Below are positions 1 to 11,764 of a stretch of DNA of 28,234 nt, piece after piece; the first letter of the stretch is position 1, and every line of letters begins with the position of its first letter. The DNA is from Candidatus Schekmanbacteria bacterium (GTDB lineage: Bacteria > CSSED10-310 > JACPHN01). Under the pieces are notes generated by a model, which searched no databases, was not told where the DNA came from, and saw only the letters and a list, made by a program, of their open reading frames with translations. The stretch spans positions 1 through 28,234 of the forward strand of contig JACPHN010000170.1 of NCBI GenBank assembly GCA_016188575.1, written 5' to 3'. The position numbers were made by a program, and so were the translations under genes.

Positions 1-415
1 TTCAGGCCGGCGACATGTTTGGGCGGGGTTTCGGACCGGCTGACGAAGGGATGACGTCGGGGAACTTGGTAACTCTCGGACCCGGCGGAGCAAAGGCGGC
101 CCGTGCTGGTATGAACCTCATGGAGAGAAACATGGCGGGGACATCGATCACGGCAACCATGTCACCGGAACTTCCACCCACCTTCACAGAGGCCTCCGCC
201 AAACCCTTCTGGAGGCAACGTATCTGGCACGAACCCCGGCCATGGTCAAAGGCTTGGCCGAGCAGCCGCTCAACACAGCGGAATTGATCATGACGCAAGT
301 TATCGGTTTCACTCCGTCCCCCAGGCTGGACTTCACCTATTTTCGCCGGCGCAAAGCTACCGGACCGGCCCCTCGAACAGGACACGACCCGATCTTCGAC
401 GCTCACGAAAAATGA
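1..415 (+). pseudogene. 3' remnant of an unidentified gene, probable frameshift
   Basis: Two successive + strand frames look protein-like. Frame 3 is open from the window edge and reads normally through about position 205 (for example GNLVTLGPGGAKAARAG). It then turns into low-quality sequence and stops at 287. Frame 2 looks coding from about 205 to a TGA at 413-415 (for example EATYLARTPAMVKGL, then PRLDFTYFRRR), with G/C-rich third positions. A single indel near 200-215 would join them into one C-terminal region of about 135 residues. I do not recognise the family. It may be a decayed gene, a sequencing error, or chance. The long minus-strand frame over the same bases has an Arg/Ser/Gly-rich composition typical of a shadow, so I did not call it. 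Confidence 0.35.
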
Positions 416-870
416 CAGGAGTTTGCTCGCCGTCCCGATGCGATTGGAGCGCCTGGCCCGGGCAATGGCACTGGCCGGCTCCAAGTGAGCAAGAGCGGAC
501 CATCTCTCGTGAGCGCCGAGGTTGATTCTCCCCAGAAGGGTACAGGATTCAGGCGCCGCTGCCCTATGGCGTCGCCGCCACCTGCTGCCAGCTCCAGGTC
601 CCTCTCCGGTTCGATTCTGATCCTCAGGGCAAAGCGGAATCCCTGAGGCACGTTGGCGAGTTTCCCTGACTCTCCCCTTCGAGCCTTTCGGTCGCGCGCC
701 CGGTAGCGCGAAGACAATCGCTCCAGTGGCCTGAATCTCCACGTCGATGACTATTGCCCAGCGGCCCTCATCGCTGGCGCGGCTCTTGCATAACACCGCG
801 TCGGCGCGAAGCTACGAGCTCCGCAGCGCCAGGATGTACACGAGACGAAATCGAACGGGAGATAGCAGCC
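416..870. other. Gene-free stretch upstream of the giant repeat protein
   Basis: These 455 bases contain no reading frame with convincing protein composition. The minus-strand frames here are Arg/Gly/Ser-rich and have no recognisable motif. The + frame at 754-870 is an in-frame upstream extension of the next gene, without a signal peptide or ribosome site of its own. The promoter of the 871-7500 gene presumably lies here, but I could not pick out a credible -35/-10 pair. Confidence 0.5.
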
Positions 871-3800
871 ATGAAACCGTCATTCCCCAGCGCTCTTAGC
901 CAGTCGGCGTACCAGGGTTTCCCTGTTTCTCGGATCGCCAACGTGGTTTGCATGCTGCTGGTCGCACTGGCGCTGTGGCCAACTTCGGGCGCGAGCGCGC
1001 ACAGACTCTCCGCAGAGAGCCCGGCGGATCTTTCGGAAGGCCCGGGCGCTCCCGCGGGGCCAATTGACCTGGCCCCGTCCGCCACCAGCGTGCCCGCAGG
1101 TGGCACGTCCACCATCACGGTCACCAGCGGTCAGCTCCGCGATTCTGGCGGCTCCATCGTCGCCGACGGCACTCTCGTCACGGTCTCCGCCACGCTTGGC
1201 TCCATCCCCTCCTCTGAGGACCGGGACGCGGGCCGCTCGGGAGTCCAGGTCGCCACGACGGGCGGTATCATCACCTTCTCGTTCGTCTCCGGGTCGCGGA
1301 AGGGGAGCGCCCAAATCAGCGCCGCCAGCGTGGAAGGAACCGCGTCGGGAACCTGTACGATCGCCGTTGAGCCCCTTTCTCCTGCCGGCTGGATCCGCCT
1401 CACCGCCACACCTGCCACGCTCAGCGCCGATGGCGTCTGCTCAAGCGTGATCACCAGCGATACGCTCCACGATTCGTACTGGAACGTCGTTGCTGACGGC
1501 GAGCTCATTACGGTAAGCACCTCGCTTGGCGTCATCTCGACCGACCACGACATCGACCCGGAAATCGCCGGCATTCAGGTCGGCACGACTGCAGGCGTCT
1601 TTTCGTTCACCCTGCAGGCCGGGACCACCGCCGGCACGGCCTACGTCTTCGCCACTTCCGTCAGTGGCACCGCCAATGCCAGTGGCCACCACTTCACCAT
1701 CGCGCCGCTCGATCCCGCTGGCACGATTGTGCTCAACTTCTCACCAGCGAGCATTCCTGCCGATGGGGCGACAACCTCCCAGATCACGAGCGCCGTCATT
1801 CGCGACGCCAACGGAAACAAGGTCGCCGATGGCGAGCTGATCACTGTTTCGGCCACGCTCGGGTCCATCCCGACCGAGCTGGACATGGACGAGACGCGGT
1901 CCGGCGTGCAAGTCGCCACGGTCTCCGGTTCCGTCTCGTTCTCCTTCGTTCCAGGGACAAGGGCGGGCAGCGCCACGGTTGCGGCAATCAGCGTCGACGG
2001 AACCGCTACAGGAAGCGGCGTGATCACCCTGGAGCCGCTCGCGCCGGCAGGTTGGATTCGCCTCACCGCCTCGCCTGCAGCGCTGCAGGCCGACGGCGAG
2101 TTTACCAGCGTGATTACCAGCGACACGCTGCATGACCCGTACTGGAATGTGGTCGCAGACGGCGAGCTCATTACGCTAAGCACCTCGCTTGGCGTCATCT
2201 CGACCGACCACGACATCGACCCGGAAGTTTCCGGCATTCAGGTCGGCACGACTGCAGGCGTCTTTTCGTTCACCCTGCAGGCCGGGACCACCGCCGGCAC
2301 GGCCTACGTCTTCGCCACTTCCGTCAGTGGCACCGCCAATGCCAGCGGAGCGCACTTCACAATTGCGCCACTTGACCCCGCCGGAGCACTCAGCCTCGCC
2401 TTTTCGCCGAGCGCTGTTCCGGCCGACGGTGCGACTGGGGCACGCATTACCAGCGCGGTCGTTCGCGACCCGCACGGCAATGAGGTCGCCGACGGCGAGC
2501 TCATCACCGTAGAGGCGACGCTCGGTGCGATTGCAGGCGCCGAGGATCTCGACCCTATGCTCCCAGGGGTTCAGGTCGCAACCTCCGGTGGCACCATCTC
2601 CTGCACCTTCATTCCCGGCACCCAGGCGGGGGAGGCGACGGTCACCGCCGCCAGCGTCGAGGGAAGCGCATTCGGCACGGGGAAAATTCAGGTGCAACCG
2701 CTCGCGCCGGCTGGAGAGATCACGCTCACTCCCTCGAGCACATCGCTGCCCGCGGACGATTCGCTCTCCGCATCGGTCCAGAGCAGCGTCATTCGCGACG
2801 AACACGGCAACGTTGTAGCTGATGGCGAGCTTTTCACCGTTTCCGCATCGAACTGCAGCATTCCCGAGCTCGTCGATGCCGACCCGTCGACTGCCGGCGT
2901 CCAGGTCTATACGAGCTCGGGAGCGGTTACGTTCTCATTCCATCCCGGCACCACCGCTGGCCCTGCAGAGCTGACCCTCGTGAGTGTCCGCGGCAGCGCT
3001 AGCGGCTCAGTTGAGATTTCCCTTGTCCCCATGGCGCCGACCGGTGACTTTGAGCTCACGCCGGAGCCCGCTGTTCTTCCCGCCGACGGAGCTTCCGAGG
3101 CCGCCGTGAAGAGCTCCGCGATCGCGGATCGCCACGGAAACCTGATCGCCGATGGGGAGCTTTTCACGGTTTTCAGCGACTCTTCGGCACTTGCCATTTT
3201 CAGTGATGTTGACCAGTCACTCGCTGGTGCCCAGGTAGCCTCCAGCGCAGGGAAGATCCAGTTTGCCGTCCGGGCCGGCGTCCTTGCGCAAACCACGGCC
3301 ATCACCGCCCAGAGCGTTCGCGGCGACGCCGAAGCGGTGACCACCGTCATCGTCGCGCCGCTCAGCCCTAGCGGAGCCGTTTCGCTCGTGCCTGCCCTCA
3401 CCTCCGTGCCGGCGGACGGAGAGTCGTCGGTCGCTATCGCCAGTGGTGCGGTTACGGATGTCCACGGCAACCACGTGGCGGATGGCGAGCTCTTCACGGT
3501 CACCACAACCATGGGGTCGATAACAAGCGTCGACGCGGACTTCGAGGTTGCCGGTCTCCAGATCGCCACTCGCGACGGCTCCCTGTCCTTCATGTTCCGC
3601 GCCGGTATTGTTGCGGGAACGGCCACGATCGCGGTCAAGAGCGCTGCGGGAGACGCTGCCGGTGATCTCGCCCTCGCGCTCAGCCCCCTCGAGCCGAGTG
3701 GCGCGATCAGGATTTTCTCCACGACCTCGGCCGTGGACGTCGCTGCTGCTGAAGCGGTGGCGTTTCTTTCTGAGCCGATTCTGGACGCCCACGGGAACGT

Positions 3801-6800
3801 CGTCGCGGACGGCGAGCTGATCACGCTTCAGTCGGGCGATGGGCAAGTGGACGCCACTGACGAAGCGATTCTCCTGGAGGGAACGCAGGTGGCGACGGTA
3901 GGTGGCGTCATTTCCTTCGGTTTCTTTGCCGGCGAGCGCGCCGGGCTGGCCACGATCACGGCGAGCAGTGCGGCGGGCACCGCTTCGGGGCTGGTGACGC
4001 TAGAGCTGCGGCCACGCGGGCCCTACGGCGCGATCGGCTTTGGCGATGTCCCCGCGCAGATGGTGGCCGACGGACGGGACAGCGCCACGCTTACCTCCGA
4101 TGTGGTGCGCGACGAATTCGGCAATGTTGTTGCGGATGGCTCGGCAATCACCGTGTCGACCACTCCCTCGATCGGTCTTGGGGCGGACGAGGACGCTGGC
4201 GTGACGGGAGTGCAGCGGCGGACTCTCGCAGGTGTTTTCGCGGTGACGCTGACCAGCGGGACGAAGGCCGGCACGGTTCTGGTATCGGCGACGTCCGCGG
4301 ACACGCGCGCCGGAGGAACTACCGCGGTCGAGCTGGTTGCCGGACCGCCGGCGACAACGTTTGTCCTGTCATCCGACCGCATGCGCCTGCCGGCAGACGG
4401 TGCCGCGGTCGCCCACGTCAGCAGCAACGCCATCCTGGACGCATTTGGCAACGTCATCAACGACCGTGAGATTTTTCGCGTGACCAGCGATCTGGCGAGC
4501 ATCGACATCGACGCCCCGGACGACGACCCTCAGACAACCGCCGTGGAGGTGCAGTCGACCGCGGGACGGTTGTCAATCCCCGTGCGCGCATCAGCACCCG
4601 GGCGGGCCACAGTTCTTGCGTCCAGCGCGCGGGGCGGCGCGGCCGGCTCAATCAACCTCGACTTCATTGGCCATCCGAGCGGTTCCGTTAGGCTCTTCGC
4701 CGACGTGCGCGAGATGACAGCGGACGCGGTCTCGTCAGCGGCCATCGAGAGCCAGTCGATCGTGGACGCCAACGGACAGAATGTGCTCGACGGAGAGCTG
4801 GTGACGATCACGACGACACTTGGCGAGGTGCTTACGGCAGACGTGGAGCCCGAAATTCCAGGGGTCCAGGTCGCGACCTTCGGGTCCACCATCGCCTTCG
4901 CCATCCGCGCCGGCATGGCGGCAGGAACGGCCAAGGTCTCGGCGACGAGTGTGAGCGGCGACGCTACCGGCACTCTGAGCCTCACCATTGTAGCGCTCAC
5001 GCCCACCCCCACGGCGACTCCTACTTCTTCCGCCACGTCGACCGCCACGTCGACCCCGACCCCGACGTCCACCGCCACTCTCACGCCGGCTGCAGCTCAC
5101 TCCCCAACTGCGACGTTCACGCCTACCGCGTCGCCCACAGCGACCTGGACCGCAACGCCAACTTCGACCGAGACGCCCACGGAGACACCTACGGCAACCT
5201 ACACGCCGACCTGGACGCCGACTCCCGAAGCGACCGCATCCCCCACATCGACCGCGACGGTGGCGCCTTCCGAGACCGCCACACCGGCGGTATCTCCGAC
5301 ATCGATCCCGACGACTCCACCGCACGGAGCCGGAATCAAGTTCCTGGCGGGGCCAGACGCTGCCGTCGCGGATACGCGCGCGCTCATTCTCTGGCAAACC
5401 AATGTTCCCACCACCGGCACGGTGTTCTTTGCTCCACACGGCACCAGCCCATTCGTCACCGCCGACGCCGACTTGGCGACGAACCAGGCGGTGCTGCTTG
5501 CGGGGCTCTCTCCCGGTGTGCAGTATGATTACAGCGTTTGTGTGGCTTCACAGTTCCTCGGCGAGGCGTGCACGGAGCTGCACACGCTGACCACAGCCGC
5601 GGAGCCCGATCGTGTCGCGCCGCGACTGCTCGCGGTGCCGGCGGTTTCCGCGATCAGCCAGGGCACCTCGATCATCACGTTTCAGACCGACAGGCCGGCT
5701 CGCTTCGAGATGATTGTCAGGGCGCAAGATGGTGCAACCGGCACCGTGGACGAGCGCGCGCTGTCCTCCGAGCGGTATGCGCTGGACCATGCGCTGCAGA
5801 TTACCGAGTTGCTTCCGGGGGCAACCTACCGCTACTGGCTCACGCTGAAAAACATCAGCGATACGGCCGCCAGCGCCGGCCCCTTTGCTTTTTCCGCCCC
5901 CACCGATGCAAGCACTGGCAGTCTCCGTATCATCGGCCGGCCCATGGTCGAAGGCGTGTCTCAGGACACGGTTCTTGTCTCCTGGATCACCGACAAGCCC
6001 TCGACGTCCCGCGTAGAGCTGACCTCCCTGGCAACGTTTGTCAGCGAGCACGCAGAATCAACGGTTCCGGTGCAGGAACACCGCATGCTCATTAATGGGC
6101 TCGATGACGCCCAGGAATACGCCTATTCCGTCTCCTCGGCGCTGCCCGATAGCAGTGAAGAAGCCGCCAGCGACGAATATACCTTCGCGACGCTAATGCT
6201 CCCGGACTGGACACCGCCGATCTTCACCGAGGGGCCGCTCGCCGACGATTTCATGGTGTCCGGCGCCGGCGGCTTGCTCTACTTCAAGACTGACGAGCCG
6301 GCCACGACGCATGTTACTTGCAGCGCCCATGGCGAGCCCATGATCGTCTTGACGGATAGGCGCTATCGCGTGCGTCATCGCGTGCGGCTCACCGGCCTGC
6401 GGTTGAGCTACACCTACTCCTGTCACATCGAAGCCACTGACTTCAACCTCAATAGCGTCACGGCAGAGGTCCCCGTGCGGACCCCGGCCGAGCCCGATTT
6501 CCTGGCACCAGAGCTCGCTGTCGCGCCTGCGGTCTACCAAGCTGGGGACGTGGCGATCATCTCGTGGGAAGCCACGGAGCCGGCCGAGGCGGCAATCGAC
6601 CAGCCGACTCGCTCAAGCGGTGCCAAATCGGAGCATTCAGGGTCCTTCGAAGGAGAGCTTACCCCTTCCGGATTCCACCTGGACAGCCAGATTGTCCTGA
6701 CCGGGGTGAAGGCGAGCGGTAGCCAGGCACTGAACATCTGGCTGCACGACCTGGCGGGGAATACCGCGAGGATTGGTGACATCGAGGTGCTCCCCCCCAC

Positions 6801-7500
6801 GCCTCCCGACACCGCAAGGCCCACAATCAGCGGCCTCGCAGTTACCGCGTGGCGCGTAGGCGACGCGCTTGTGCGCTTTGTTACCGACGAGCCCGCGATG
6901 GTCGAGGTATCGTGGTGGAGAGATGGGGAAGCCGCGCGCGTCATCGCCGAAACCGCCCTCTTGACCAATCACCTGGTGCAGCTCACCCGGCTGGCGCCCG
7001 GCGAGACCTATCACGTGCGAATCGACGTCGCCGATGCCGCTGGGAACAGCACCGAAGCGAGCAAGACGTTCACGAGCGCGGGGGAGCAGGAGGATCGCGA
7101 GCCGCCGAAATTCCGAAAATACACGGCGACGCCGAATGAGTGGAACGACGTGTACCTCGCGTGGCAGCTCGACGAGGAATCCGCCGTCGAGGTGGTGCTT
7201 GAAGGCGCTGGCCGCCGCTGGCGCAAGATAGTCCCCAGCTTCCATGTCGAGCACACCCTGAAGCTCACCAACCTGATCCCAAACACATCGTACAAATGCA
7301 CCTTCACGGCCACGGATTTTTCCGGGAATGGCCCGACGCAAACCGAATCGGTGCGGTTCGAGACCAAAGAGCGGCGCATGCCCGCTGCGGGAGCTGGGCT
7401 TCTGGCCTGGACGCTGCTGTTGCTCGGGTTCCCCTTGGTGTCGCGCACCTCACGCGACGGGCGAAAGGGTCAGTACAGGGACAAGCCGCTCCAGCGTTGA
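871..7500 (+). CDS. Giant exported protein: 12 Ig-like repeats, Thr/Pro linker, 7 Fn3-like domains, C-terminal anchor
   Basis: This 2209-residue protein is probably a cell-surface or secreted adhesin-like stalk. I chose the ATG at 871 because GGGAGA lies 8 bases upstream and a signal peptide follows directly (hydrophobic core [11 protein letters not shown], likely cleavage after GASA near residue 45). The frame is open upstream to 754, but that extension is not export-like. Residues ~65-1375 hold twelve repeats of ~105-110 residues. Each opens near PAG-x-I-x-L and carries a conserved VADGELITV motif, like bacterial Ig-like (Big_1/invasin-type) domains. Residues ~1376-1488 are almost entirely Thr, Pro, Ser and Ala. 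Residues ~1489-2170 contain seven Fn3-like units with the pattern [15 protein letters not shown]. The end has a hydrophobic stretch ([16 protein letters not shown], from ~2174) followed by basic residues, resembling a tail-anchor or sorting signal. No catalytic motif is visible. The last 51 bases overlap the oppositely oriented ATPase gene. Confidence 0.85.
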   Translation: MKPSFPSALSQSAYQGFPVSRIANVVCMLLVALALWPTSGASAHRLSAESPADLSEGPGAPAGPIDLAPSATSVPAGGTSTITVTSGQLRDSGGSIVADGTLVTVSATLGSIPSSEDRDAGRSGVQVATTGGIITFSFVSGSRKGSAQISAASVEGTASGTCTIAVEPLSPAGWIRLTATPATLSADGVCSSVITSDTLHDSYWNVVADGELITVSTSLGVISTDHDIDPEIAGIQVGTTAGVFSFTLQAGTTAGTAYVFATSVSGTANASGHHFTIAPLDPAGTIVLNFSPASIPADGATTSQITSAVIRDANGNKVADGELITVSATLGSIPTELDMDETRSGVQVATVSGSVSFSFVPGTRAGSATVAAISVDGTATGSGVITLEPLAPAGWIRLTASPAALQADGEFTSVITSDTLHDPYWNVVADGELITLSTSLGVISTDHDIDPEVSGIQVGTTAGVFSFTLQAGTTAGTAYVFATSVSGTANASGAHFTIAPLDPAGALSLAFSPSAVPADGATGARITSAVVRDPHGNEVADGELITVEATLGAIAGAEDLDPMLPGVQVATSGGTISCTFIPGTQAGEATVTAASVEGSAFGTGKIQVQPLAPAGEITLTPSSTSLPADDSLSASVQSSVIRDEHGNVVADGELFTVSASNCSIPELVDADPSTAGVQVYTSSGAVTFSFHPGTTAGPAELTLVSVRGSASGSVEISLVPMAPTGDFELTPEPAVLPADGASEAAVKSSAIADRHGNLIADGELFTVFSDSSALAIFSDVDQSLAGAQVASSAGKIQFAVRAGVLAQTTAITAQSVRGDAEAVTTVIVAPLSPSGAVSLVPALTSVPADGESSVAIASGAVTDVHGNHVADGELFTVTTTMGSITSVDADFEVAGLQIATRDGSLSFMFRAGIVAGTATIAVKSAAGDAAGDLALALSPLEPSGAIRIFSTTSAVDVAAAEAVAFLSEPILDAHGNVVADGELITLQSGDGQVDATDEAILLEGTQVATVGGVISFGFFAGERAGLATITASSAAGTASGLVTLELRPRGPYGAIGFGDVPAQMVADGRDSATLTSDVVRDEFGNVVADGSAITVSTTPSIGLGADEDAGVTGVQRRTLAGVFAVTLTSGTKAGTVLVSATSADTRAGGTTAVELVAGPPATTFVLSSDRMRLPADGAAVAHVSSNAILDAFGNVINDREIFRVTSDLASIDIDAPDDDPQTTAVEVQSTAGRLSIPVRASAPGRATVLASSARGGAAGSINLDFIGHPSGSVRLFADVREMTADAVSSAAIESQSIVDANGQNVLDGELVTITTTLGEVLTADVEPEIPGVQVATFGSTIAFAIRAGMAAGTAKVSATSVSGDATGTLSLTIVALTPTPTATPTSSATSTATSTPTPTSTATLTPAAAHSPTATFTPTASPTATWTATPTSTETPTETPTATYTPTWTPTPEATASPTSTATVAPSETATPAVSPTSIPTTPPHGAGIKFLAGPDAAVADTRALILWQTNVPTTGTVFFAPHGTSPFVTADADLATNQAVLLAGLSPGVQYDYSVCVASQFLGEACTELHTLTTAAEPDRVAPRLLAVPAVSAISQGTSIITFQTDRPARFEMIVRAQDGATGTVDERALSSERYALDHALQITELLPGATYRYWLTLKNISDTAASAGPFAFSAPTDASTGSLRIIGRPMVEGVSQDTVLVSWITDKPSTSRVELTSLATFVSEHAESTVPVQEHRMLINGLDDAQEYAYSVSSALPDSSEEAASDEYTFATLMLPDWTPPIFTEGPLADDFMVSGAGGLLYFKTDEPATTHVTCSAHGEPMIVLTDRRYRVRHRVRLTGLRLSYTYSCHIEATDFNLNSVTAEVPVRTPAEPDFLAPELAVAPAVYQAGDVAIISWEATEPAEAAIDQPTRSSGAKSEHSGSFEGELTPSGFHLDSQIVLTGVKASGSQALNIWLHDLAGNTARIGDIEVLPPTPPDTARPTISGLAVTAWRVGDALVRFVTDEPAMVEVSWWRDGEAARVIAETALLTNHLVQLTRLAPGETYHVRIDVADAAGNSTEASKTFTSAGEQEDREPPKFRKYTATPNEWNDVYLAWQLDEESAVEVVLEGAGRRWRKIVPSFHVEHTLKLTNLIPNTSYKCTFTATDFSGNGPTQTESVRFETKERRMPAAGAGLLAWTLLLLGFPLVSRTSRDGRKGQYRDKPLQR
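1495..1682 (+). repeat. Near-identical intragenic repeat, copy 1
   Basis: This 188-base block inside Ig-like repeat 2 matches 2158-2345 in repeat 4 with only four mismatches by eye (1513, 1564, 1566, 1567). The last 115 bases (1568-1682) are identical. The offset is 663 bases, or 221 codons, so the reading frame is preserved. The other repeats in this gene are clearly diverged at DNA level, so these two copies arose or were homogenised recently. Confidence 0.9.
2158..2345 (+). repeat. Near-identical intragenic repeat, copy 2
   Basis: This is the partner of the block at 1495-1682. It lies in Ig-like repeat 4 and is identical over 2231-2345. Repeats 2 and 4 also share a WNVVADG variant of the motif, where the other repeats mostly have HGN or DANGN. 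This suggests a two-domain unit was duplicated. Confidence 0.9.
4996..5331 (+). repeat. Low-complexity Thr/Pro/Ser-rich linker coding region
   Basis: This stretch encodes about 110 residues drawn almost entirely from Thr, Pro, Ser and Ala, in imperfect TPT/TATPT units. It separates the Ig-like array from the Fn3-like array. Short direct repeats such as ccacgtcgaccg occur around 5030-5055. Such linkers are typically extended and are possible O-glycosylation sites; that role is inferred. Confidence 0.8.
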
Positions 7501-10500
7501 CGCGCCTCCGTGGGTGAAGCGCCGGCCGTCCGCGCTCAGGCGAAACCCGTGATCGCTGAACAGGATTACGGGTTTCGCGGCGTCGAGCTGGCCGCGCACA
7601 CGGTCGAGCGCGACCGCCACCTCCGCTTCCGCAAGCCGTTCGAGCTCGCCGAAGCTCACACTGCGCTCATGCAGAAGCTTGTCGATGGCGTCGAGCTTGA
7701 GTGGCGCGACCCCTGGGCGCAGCGTGGCCAGTAAGCCGTTAAACGCACTCGTAGTGGTTTGCAGTGAAACTTCGGCGAACGCCGTGGCGGTGACCGTCCG
7801 CCCCGGGAACCACCGCGGCAAGGCGGCGCGCACCATACTGAGCAGGGGTATGCCGAACGCATCGAGAATCACCCATTGCCCCGTGGACGACGCTTCCAAG
7901 ACGGCTACCAGTGGGCGCACGCCTGCCGCGCATGGCGCGGCCGCAACGCGCTCGACATAGGCTTGCCACCGGTCCTTGCGAGCGGCACGGCAGCGCCGGT
8001 CGACGGAATAGAGCAGCGCCGCGAGCTCGGCCAACTCCTCGGGAGACGAAGGAATCTGCATCATTGCGGCCGCCGCCGCGCCGCGCACGAGGTCCGGCGC
8101 TGCCGTCTGCGACCGCGGCGCCGCGACCTTTCCATCAATAATCCAGCCAAGTATCGTGTCTTCGATCACCGACCCCAGGTTGAGCTGGGAAAGCCGTGCG
8201 AGTGCCTGTGGCGACACCCATTCTGGAGCGGTGGATTTCGCCGCGGCCGCGAGACTGGACGGCGGCAGGCCAGGCGGCAGTGCGCTCGCCGCGGTGAGGG
8301 CTTGCGCAATGCACCAGACGACCAGCTCATCACTTGGAGCGCCCGCTGCTGCCGGCGCCGGCGGGAGTGAGATGACGCGAAAGAACCCGCGCTCGCCGCC
8401 GACGAACGTCTCGAGCTCGCGCAGAAACGCTCGCCGATCCCAGATCTTGCCAGCGAGGCGGCGCAATAGGGCGTGACCATCGAGATCGCTGACGACCTCC
8501 ACCCCGGCCAGGTAGTCATTCAGCAGCGCTGGCCGGTGCGCCTCGGGCCAGTCCCTGCGACCGGCAAGGTACTCGGTCGCCTCTGCATCGGTGTCGATTC
8601 CGTCCGACACCCAGCGCTGCACGCACTCGCGCACCGAGGGGTCCGCGAAGTACGCCCGCAAATGGATCTGGAGCTGGTCTCGCATTTCGGCGGCGCGGCG
8701 GAGAAGCCGGCTAACTGGCGCCGTCAATCCATCGAAGCCACACCGGCATGTGCTCTGAAACGCCAGTCTGCTCAGCCCGCCGCATCGCCCCCGCACCGCT
8801 TCGGACAACGCCTGCTGCAGAGCTGCCGCGAGCGCCGCTGTCCCCACGTTCGCGCACAGGGCGACGTCAGGAATCACATATGTCCACAGCGGGTCACCGG
8901 CGACAACCGACCACCAACTGTCGTGCGCCGCCGCGTACCATTGCTCGTAGCGTTCGTACGTCTTTTCCGCCTTGCGCAACCAGGCGTCGAGCGCGTCAGT
9001 ATCGTCGATCGGCGGCGCCGGCCCAAGTGCCGCCAGGCCCTCATTTACGGTTCGGTCCACGCAGTGCTCGATGGCCGCCGTGCCGAGGACATGCTGGAGC
9101 CGCTCGCGCTGCGCGAGAATTCCCTCAATTCTCTGGGGAAGCTCGCCCAGACGTCGGGACTCCGCAATGAGCTGCGCAGGAGAGCCGATGCGCTGCAGGA
9201 ACGACTGAAACGCCTCGATCTCGTCGCTTCCAGAGGAGGTCAGCAGGCCCCACGTCGCCACCAGCGCCTCCACCTGGGCGCGGATCGCCGCGGTGCCCTC
9301 CATGTTTTGCAGGCGCATGACAAACGGCAGCAGGGCGTCGCGCCGCTGTGTCGCCACCCGGCCAAGCTCGCGAATGACGCGGCGCTGGGCCAGCACCGTC
9401 CACTCGCCGGGTATCCTCAGCTCGAAGCCGGTGCACAGCGCCTCCAGAGCCTGTAAGGACGTCACACCGAGCGCCCTGCCCGGGACGATGCGGTCGTATT
9501 TTTGCGGATTCACGAGCGTCGCAAACGAGTCGCGCAGCGAGCGGTCACCCTTGAGGATCTCGATCTCTCCCTGGATCAACAGCAGCATGAGCAACAGGTG
9601 GATCTGGTCCGGAACGAGGCCGAAGATAGGGTCTCCGAGGGTCTCGTAGACCTGCGCTGGTGCCATTCCATGTCGCAGGACCGGTCTGATGACAGTGACC
9701 AGCTCGTGAGAGTCGAGGTTGGCGACCGTCACGTATCCCCGGCCCTGCCGGCGCAGCAGCTTCATGGGCACGAGGTAGGCTTCGCGGATCAGGGGGATGG
9801 GCTCCGGAGCGTCGGGCTCGCCCAGACCGCGCTCGAGCGCGGCGGTCAGAAACGACTTGTAGACCTCGGCCGAGAGCGGGCCGTAGGCCGGCGCAAACCG
9901 CTCGAATGCAGGATAGACCGTGCGGAGCACCGCCATCAGGATGCGGTCGAGCCAGGTCGCAAAGGTCTCCGACCGCATCGGCGCCGCCGGCACTTCGATG
10001 GGCTTGCCCTGCGGCGTCAGCAGTTTCCCGGCCCGATACGCCGACTCCACCTGCGCCACAAAAAGCTCCGTGAGACGCGCCAGGCGCTCCGCCACCCGCG
10101 CCGCGATGCGGGTGTCCAGGGGACGATCGCGCAGCATCAAGAGCGCACCCAGCTCGCGCAGATCGGCGGAGTCTTCGATACGGCCGGGGACAAAGCGGAA
10201 GCACCCCGGCAGGATCCCTTCCGGGCCCCACGGCAGCGCTACTTGGAGCGACAACCCTGCCGCCGGAGCCACACCCTCATCGCCGAGCAACACGTCAATC
10301 TTGCGGTCGTGAAAGTGCCAGCGCACAAAACGCGTGCGCCAGCGATTGCGGTCGAGCTCGAACGGATTGAATGGCGCCGCCCCCAGCACCGGTGCCAGCC
10401 GCTCGAGGAGGACGGCGGCATCGCCGCCGAGCTCTGCCAGCGTTCGCTCCAGCAGCGATTCGAACGAGGCCCGGCTGTCGTCACCGGGGTCGAGCAGAAA

Positions 10501-11763
10501 GGCGCTGCCGCGTTGCACCACGAAGGCGCCATGCGCGGCCAGCCTGCCCAGAATTCCACGCACGAGCTCGACGTTCTTTTCCGGGGCGATCGTCGTGGCC
10601 TTGTGCAACAGCCACCAGGCGGCCTGCTCGGCCGTCAAGCCCTCCCGCGCCGGAGACAGGTCGCACAGGACCAATAGCTTCAGAATGCGCCAGGCAAGCG
10701 CCCGCTGCACCTCTGGCGCAAACAGCTCCGCCATCTGCCGGCGATAGTACGGGAGCACGCGCTGGGCCAGCGGCAAGAACTCCGGTTGCACTTCGAAAAG
10801 GTCGCGGAAATGGTCGACGATACTGTCCGGCCCGAGCAGCCGCCCCCACGGTTCCTCCAGAAATGAGGCCACGCCGCGCTCGGGATTCCCGAGTAGTTGC
10901 GTGAGCGTGAAGTCGATGACGCCACGTGCCTGCGAGAAACGGTCCCGAACCTCTTCCAGGAGCTCAAGCGTTGCCGGGTGGATGGGGTAGATTGCGGACA
11001 TCCCCGCGAAATCGACCTCGGCAGCCGGAAAGGCGCGGCGCAGCGCCTGCACAAGCTCCTCCACGGCGGTGGCATAGCCCGGCGCCTTGACGAGGATCTT
11101 GTCGGCGATGAGCTCCCGCACATGTGCCGGTGACAGCAGGTAGCGGATGGGGTAGCGATCCTTGATTTTCCGGAAGAGCTCGTACTCAATTTCTCCCGCA
11201 TGCTCGATTTGCTCCTGCAACGCCGCGACTACCCAAAGCGGTCGGTCCTGCGCCCATTCGCCGAGAAACTGAAGGAACCGCAGATCCTCGTTGAAGGCGG
11301 AGCGGGAGGCCTTGGAGCGGAGAAACTCCGAGAGCTCGTCGATCAGCAGCACGATCCCCGCCGGCGAGCTCGCGGCGAGCGCGGCCCAGGTCGCACGCCG
11401 GTCACCGCCCGTCGGGTCGCCCCCGAGGTGATCGAGGACGATTGACTCCAGCGTCCGCGCCGCCTCGAAGTTCAGCAGCGACAACGGGATAACGCGAGGG
11501 ACCGGGGTCGCGAAAGCGCCCGCGGTGATTTGCTGGGCGAGATAGCCCAGGAAGTGGGATTTTCCCGACCCGTATTGCCCGATGACGAAGACGCCGCACC
11601 CGTGCTCGGCAGCGAGTAGCGTCCGCAGGGACGCCAGGTACTCGCCGAGGACCGGTGTGACGAAGAAGCGTTCCGTTATCCAGTCCGCATGCTCCGCATG
11701 AAGCGAATCCAGCCGCACGACAGTCGGCTGGGCGCGCACGCGGACGAGCTCCTTGATGGTCAT
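7450..11763 (-). CDS. BrxC/PglY (DUF6079-like) P-loop ATPase fused to a C-terminal PglZ-like phosphatase-fold domain
   Basis: This ~1437-residue protein resembles two BREX/Pgl phage-defence components joined together. The N-terminal ATPase has Walker A GQYGSGKS (62-69), Walker B IVLLIDE (D142, E143), a sensor-like AALQEQ (180-185), [13 protein letters not shown] (~199-211), YPIHP (259-263) and RGVIDF (~280). This is the pattern of BrxC/PglY/DUF6079 proteins. The middle ~850 residues are mostly helical, with a small Cys cluster (994, 1006, 1008). The last ~140 residues resemble PglZ. They keep a set of residues expected for an alkaline-phosphatase-superfamily metal site: D1301 (VILDAFG), TTTS (1336-1339), D1361-x3-H1365, D1404-H1405 (SDHGFR) and H1418 (HGG). 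ATG 11763 fits the family N-terminus but has no good ribosome site of its own. The stop of a leader ORF lies one base before it. No pglX, brxL, brxA or brxB homologue is in the window. The family call is confident for the ATPase; the defence role is inferred. Confidence 0.8.
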   Translation of the reverse strand: MTIKELVRVRAQPTVVRLDSLHAEHADWITERFFVTPVLGEYLASLRTLLAAEHGCGVFVIGQYGSGKSHFLGYLAQQITAGAFATPVPRVIPLSLLNFEAARTLESIVLDHLGGDPTGGDRRATWAALAASSPAGIVLLIDELSEFLRSKASRSAFNEDLRFLQFLGEWAQDRPLWVVAALQEQIEHAGEIEYELFRKIKDRYPIRYLLSPAHVRELIADKILVKAPGYATAVEELVQALRRAFPAAEVDFAGMSAIYPIHPATLELLEEVRDRFSQARGVIDFTLTQLLGNPERGVASFLEEPWGRLLGPDSIVDHFRDLFEVQPEFLPLAQRVLPYYRRQMAELFAPEVQRALAWRILKLLVLCDLSPAREGLTAEQAAWWLLHKATTIAPEKNVELVRGILGRLAAHGAFVVQRGSAFLLDPGDDSRASFESLLERTLAELGGDAAVLLERLAPVLGAAPFNPFELDRNRWRTRFVRWHFHDRKIDVLLGDEGVAPAAGLSLQVALPWGPEGILPGCFRFVPGRIEDSADLRELGALLMLRDRPLDTRIAARVAERLARLTELFVAQVESAYRAGKLLTPQGKPIEVPAAPMRSETFATWLDRILMAVLRTVYPAFERFAPAYGPLSAEVYKSFLTAALERGLGEPDAPEPIPLIREAYLVPMKLLRRQGRGYVTVANLDSHELVTVIRPVLRHGMAPAQVYETLGDPIFGLVPDQIHLLLMLLLIQGEIEILKGDRSLRDSFATLVNPQKYDRIVPGRALGVTSLQALEALCTGFELRIPGEWTVLAQRRVIRELGRVATQRRDALLPFVMRLQNMEGTAAIRAQVEALVATWGLLTSSGSDEIEAFQSFLQRIGSPAQLIAESRRLGELPQRIEGILAQRERLQHVLGTAAIEHCVDRTVNEGLAALGPAPPIDDTDALDAWLRKAEKTYERYEQWYAAAHDSWWSVVAGDPLWTYVIPDVALCANVGTAALAAALQQALSEAVRGRCGGLSRLAFQSTCRCGFDGLTAPVSRLLRRAAEMRDQLQIHLRAYFADPSVRECVQRWVSDGIDTDAEATEYLAGRRDWPEAHRPALLNDYLAGVEVVSDLDGHALLRRLAGKIWDRRAFLRELETFVGGERGFFRVISLPPAPAAAGAPSDELVVWCIAQALTAASALPPGLPPSSLAAAAKSTAPEWVSPQALARLSQLNLGSVIEDTILGWIIDGKVAAPRSQTAAPDLVRGAAAAAMMQIPSSPEELAELAALLYSVDRRCRAARKDRWQAYVERVAAAPCAAGVRPLVAVLEASSTGQWVILDAFGIPLLSMVRAALPRWFPGRTVTATAFAEVSLQTTTSAFNGLLATLRPGVAPLKLDAIDKLLHERSVSFGELERLAEAEVAVALDRVRGQLDAAKPVILFSDHGFRLSADGRRFTHGGASTLERLVPVLTLSPVA

Positions 11764-11764
11764 C

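Noticed and set aside
2-796. 264-codon minus-strand frame at the window start
   Set aside because: Its composition is Arg/Gly/Ser-rich with no motif, it has only weak possible starts, and it lies opposite a more protein-like + strand pair of frames.
5199-5459. Val/Gly/Asp-rich minus-strand frames opposite the Thr/Pro linker
   Set aside because: They are the antisense of the low-complexity Thr codons and have no independent support.
8473-10677. Long + strand frames (327 and 391 codons) opposite the ATPase gene
   Set aside because: They are Arg/His/Gln-rich shadows of a strongly supported minus-strand gene with Walker motifs.
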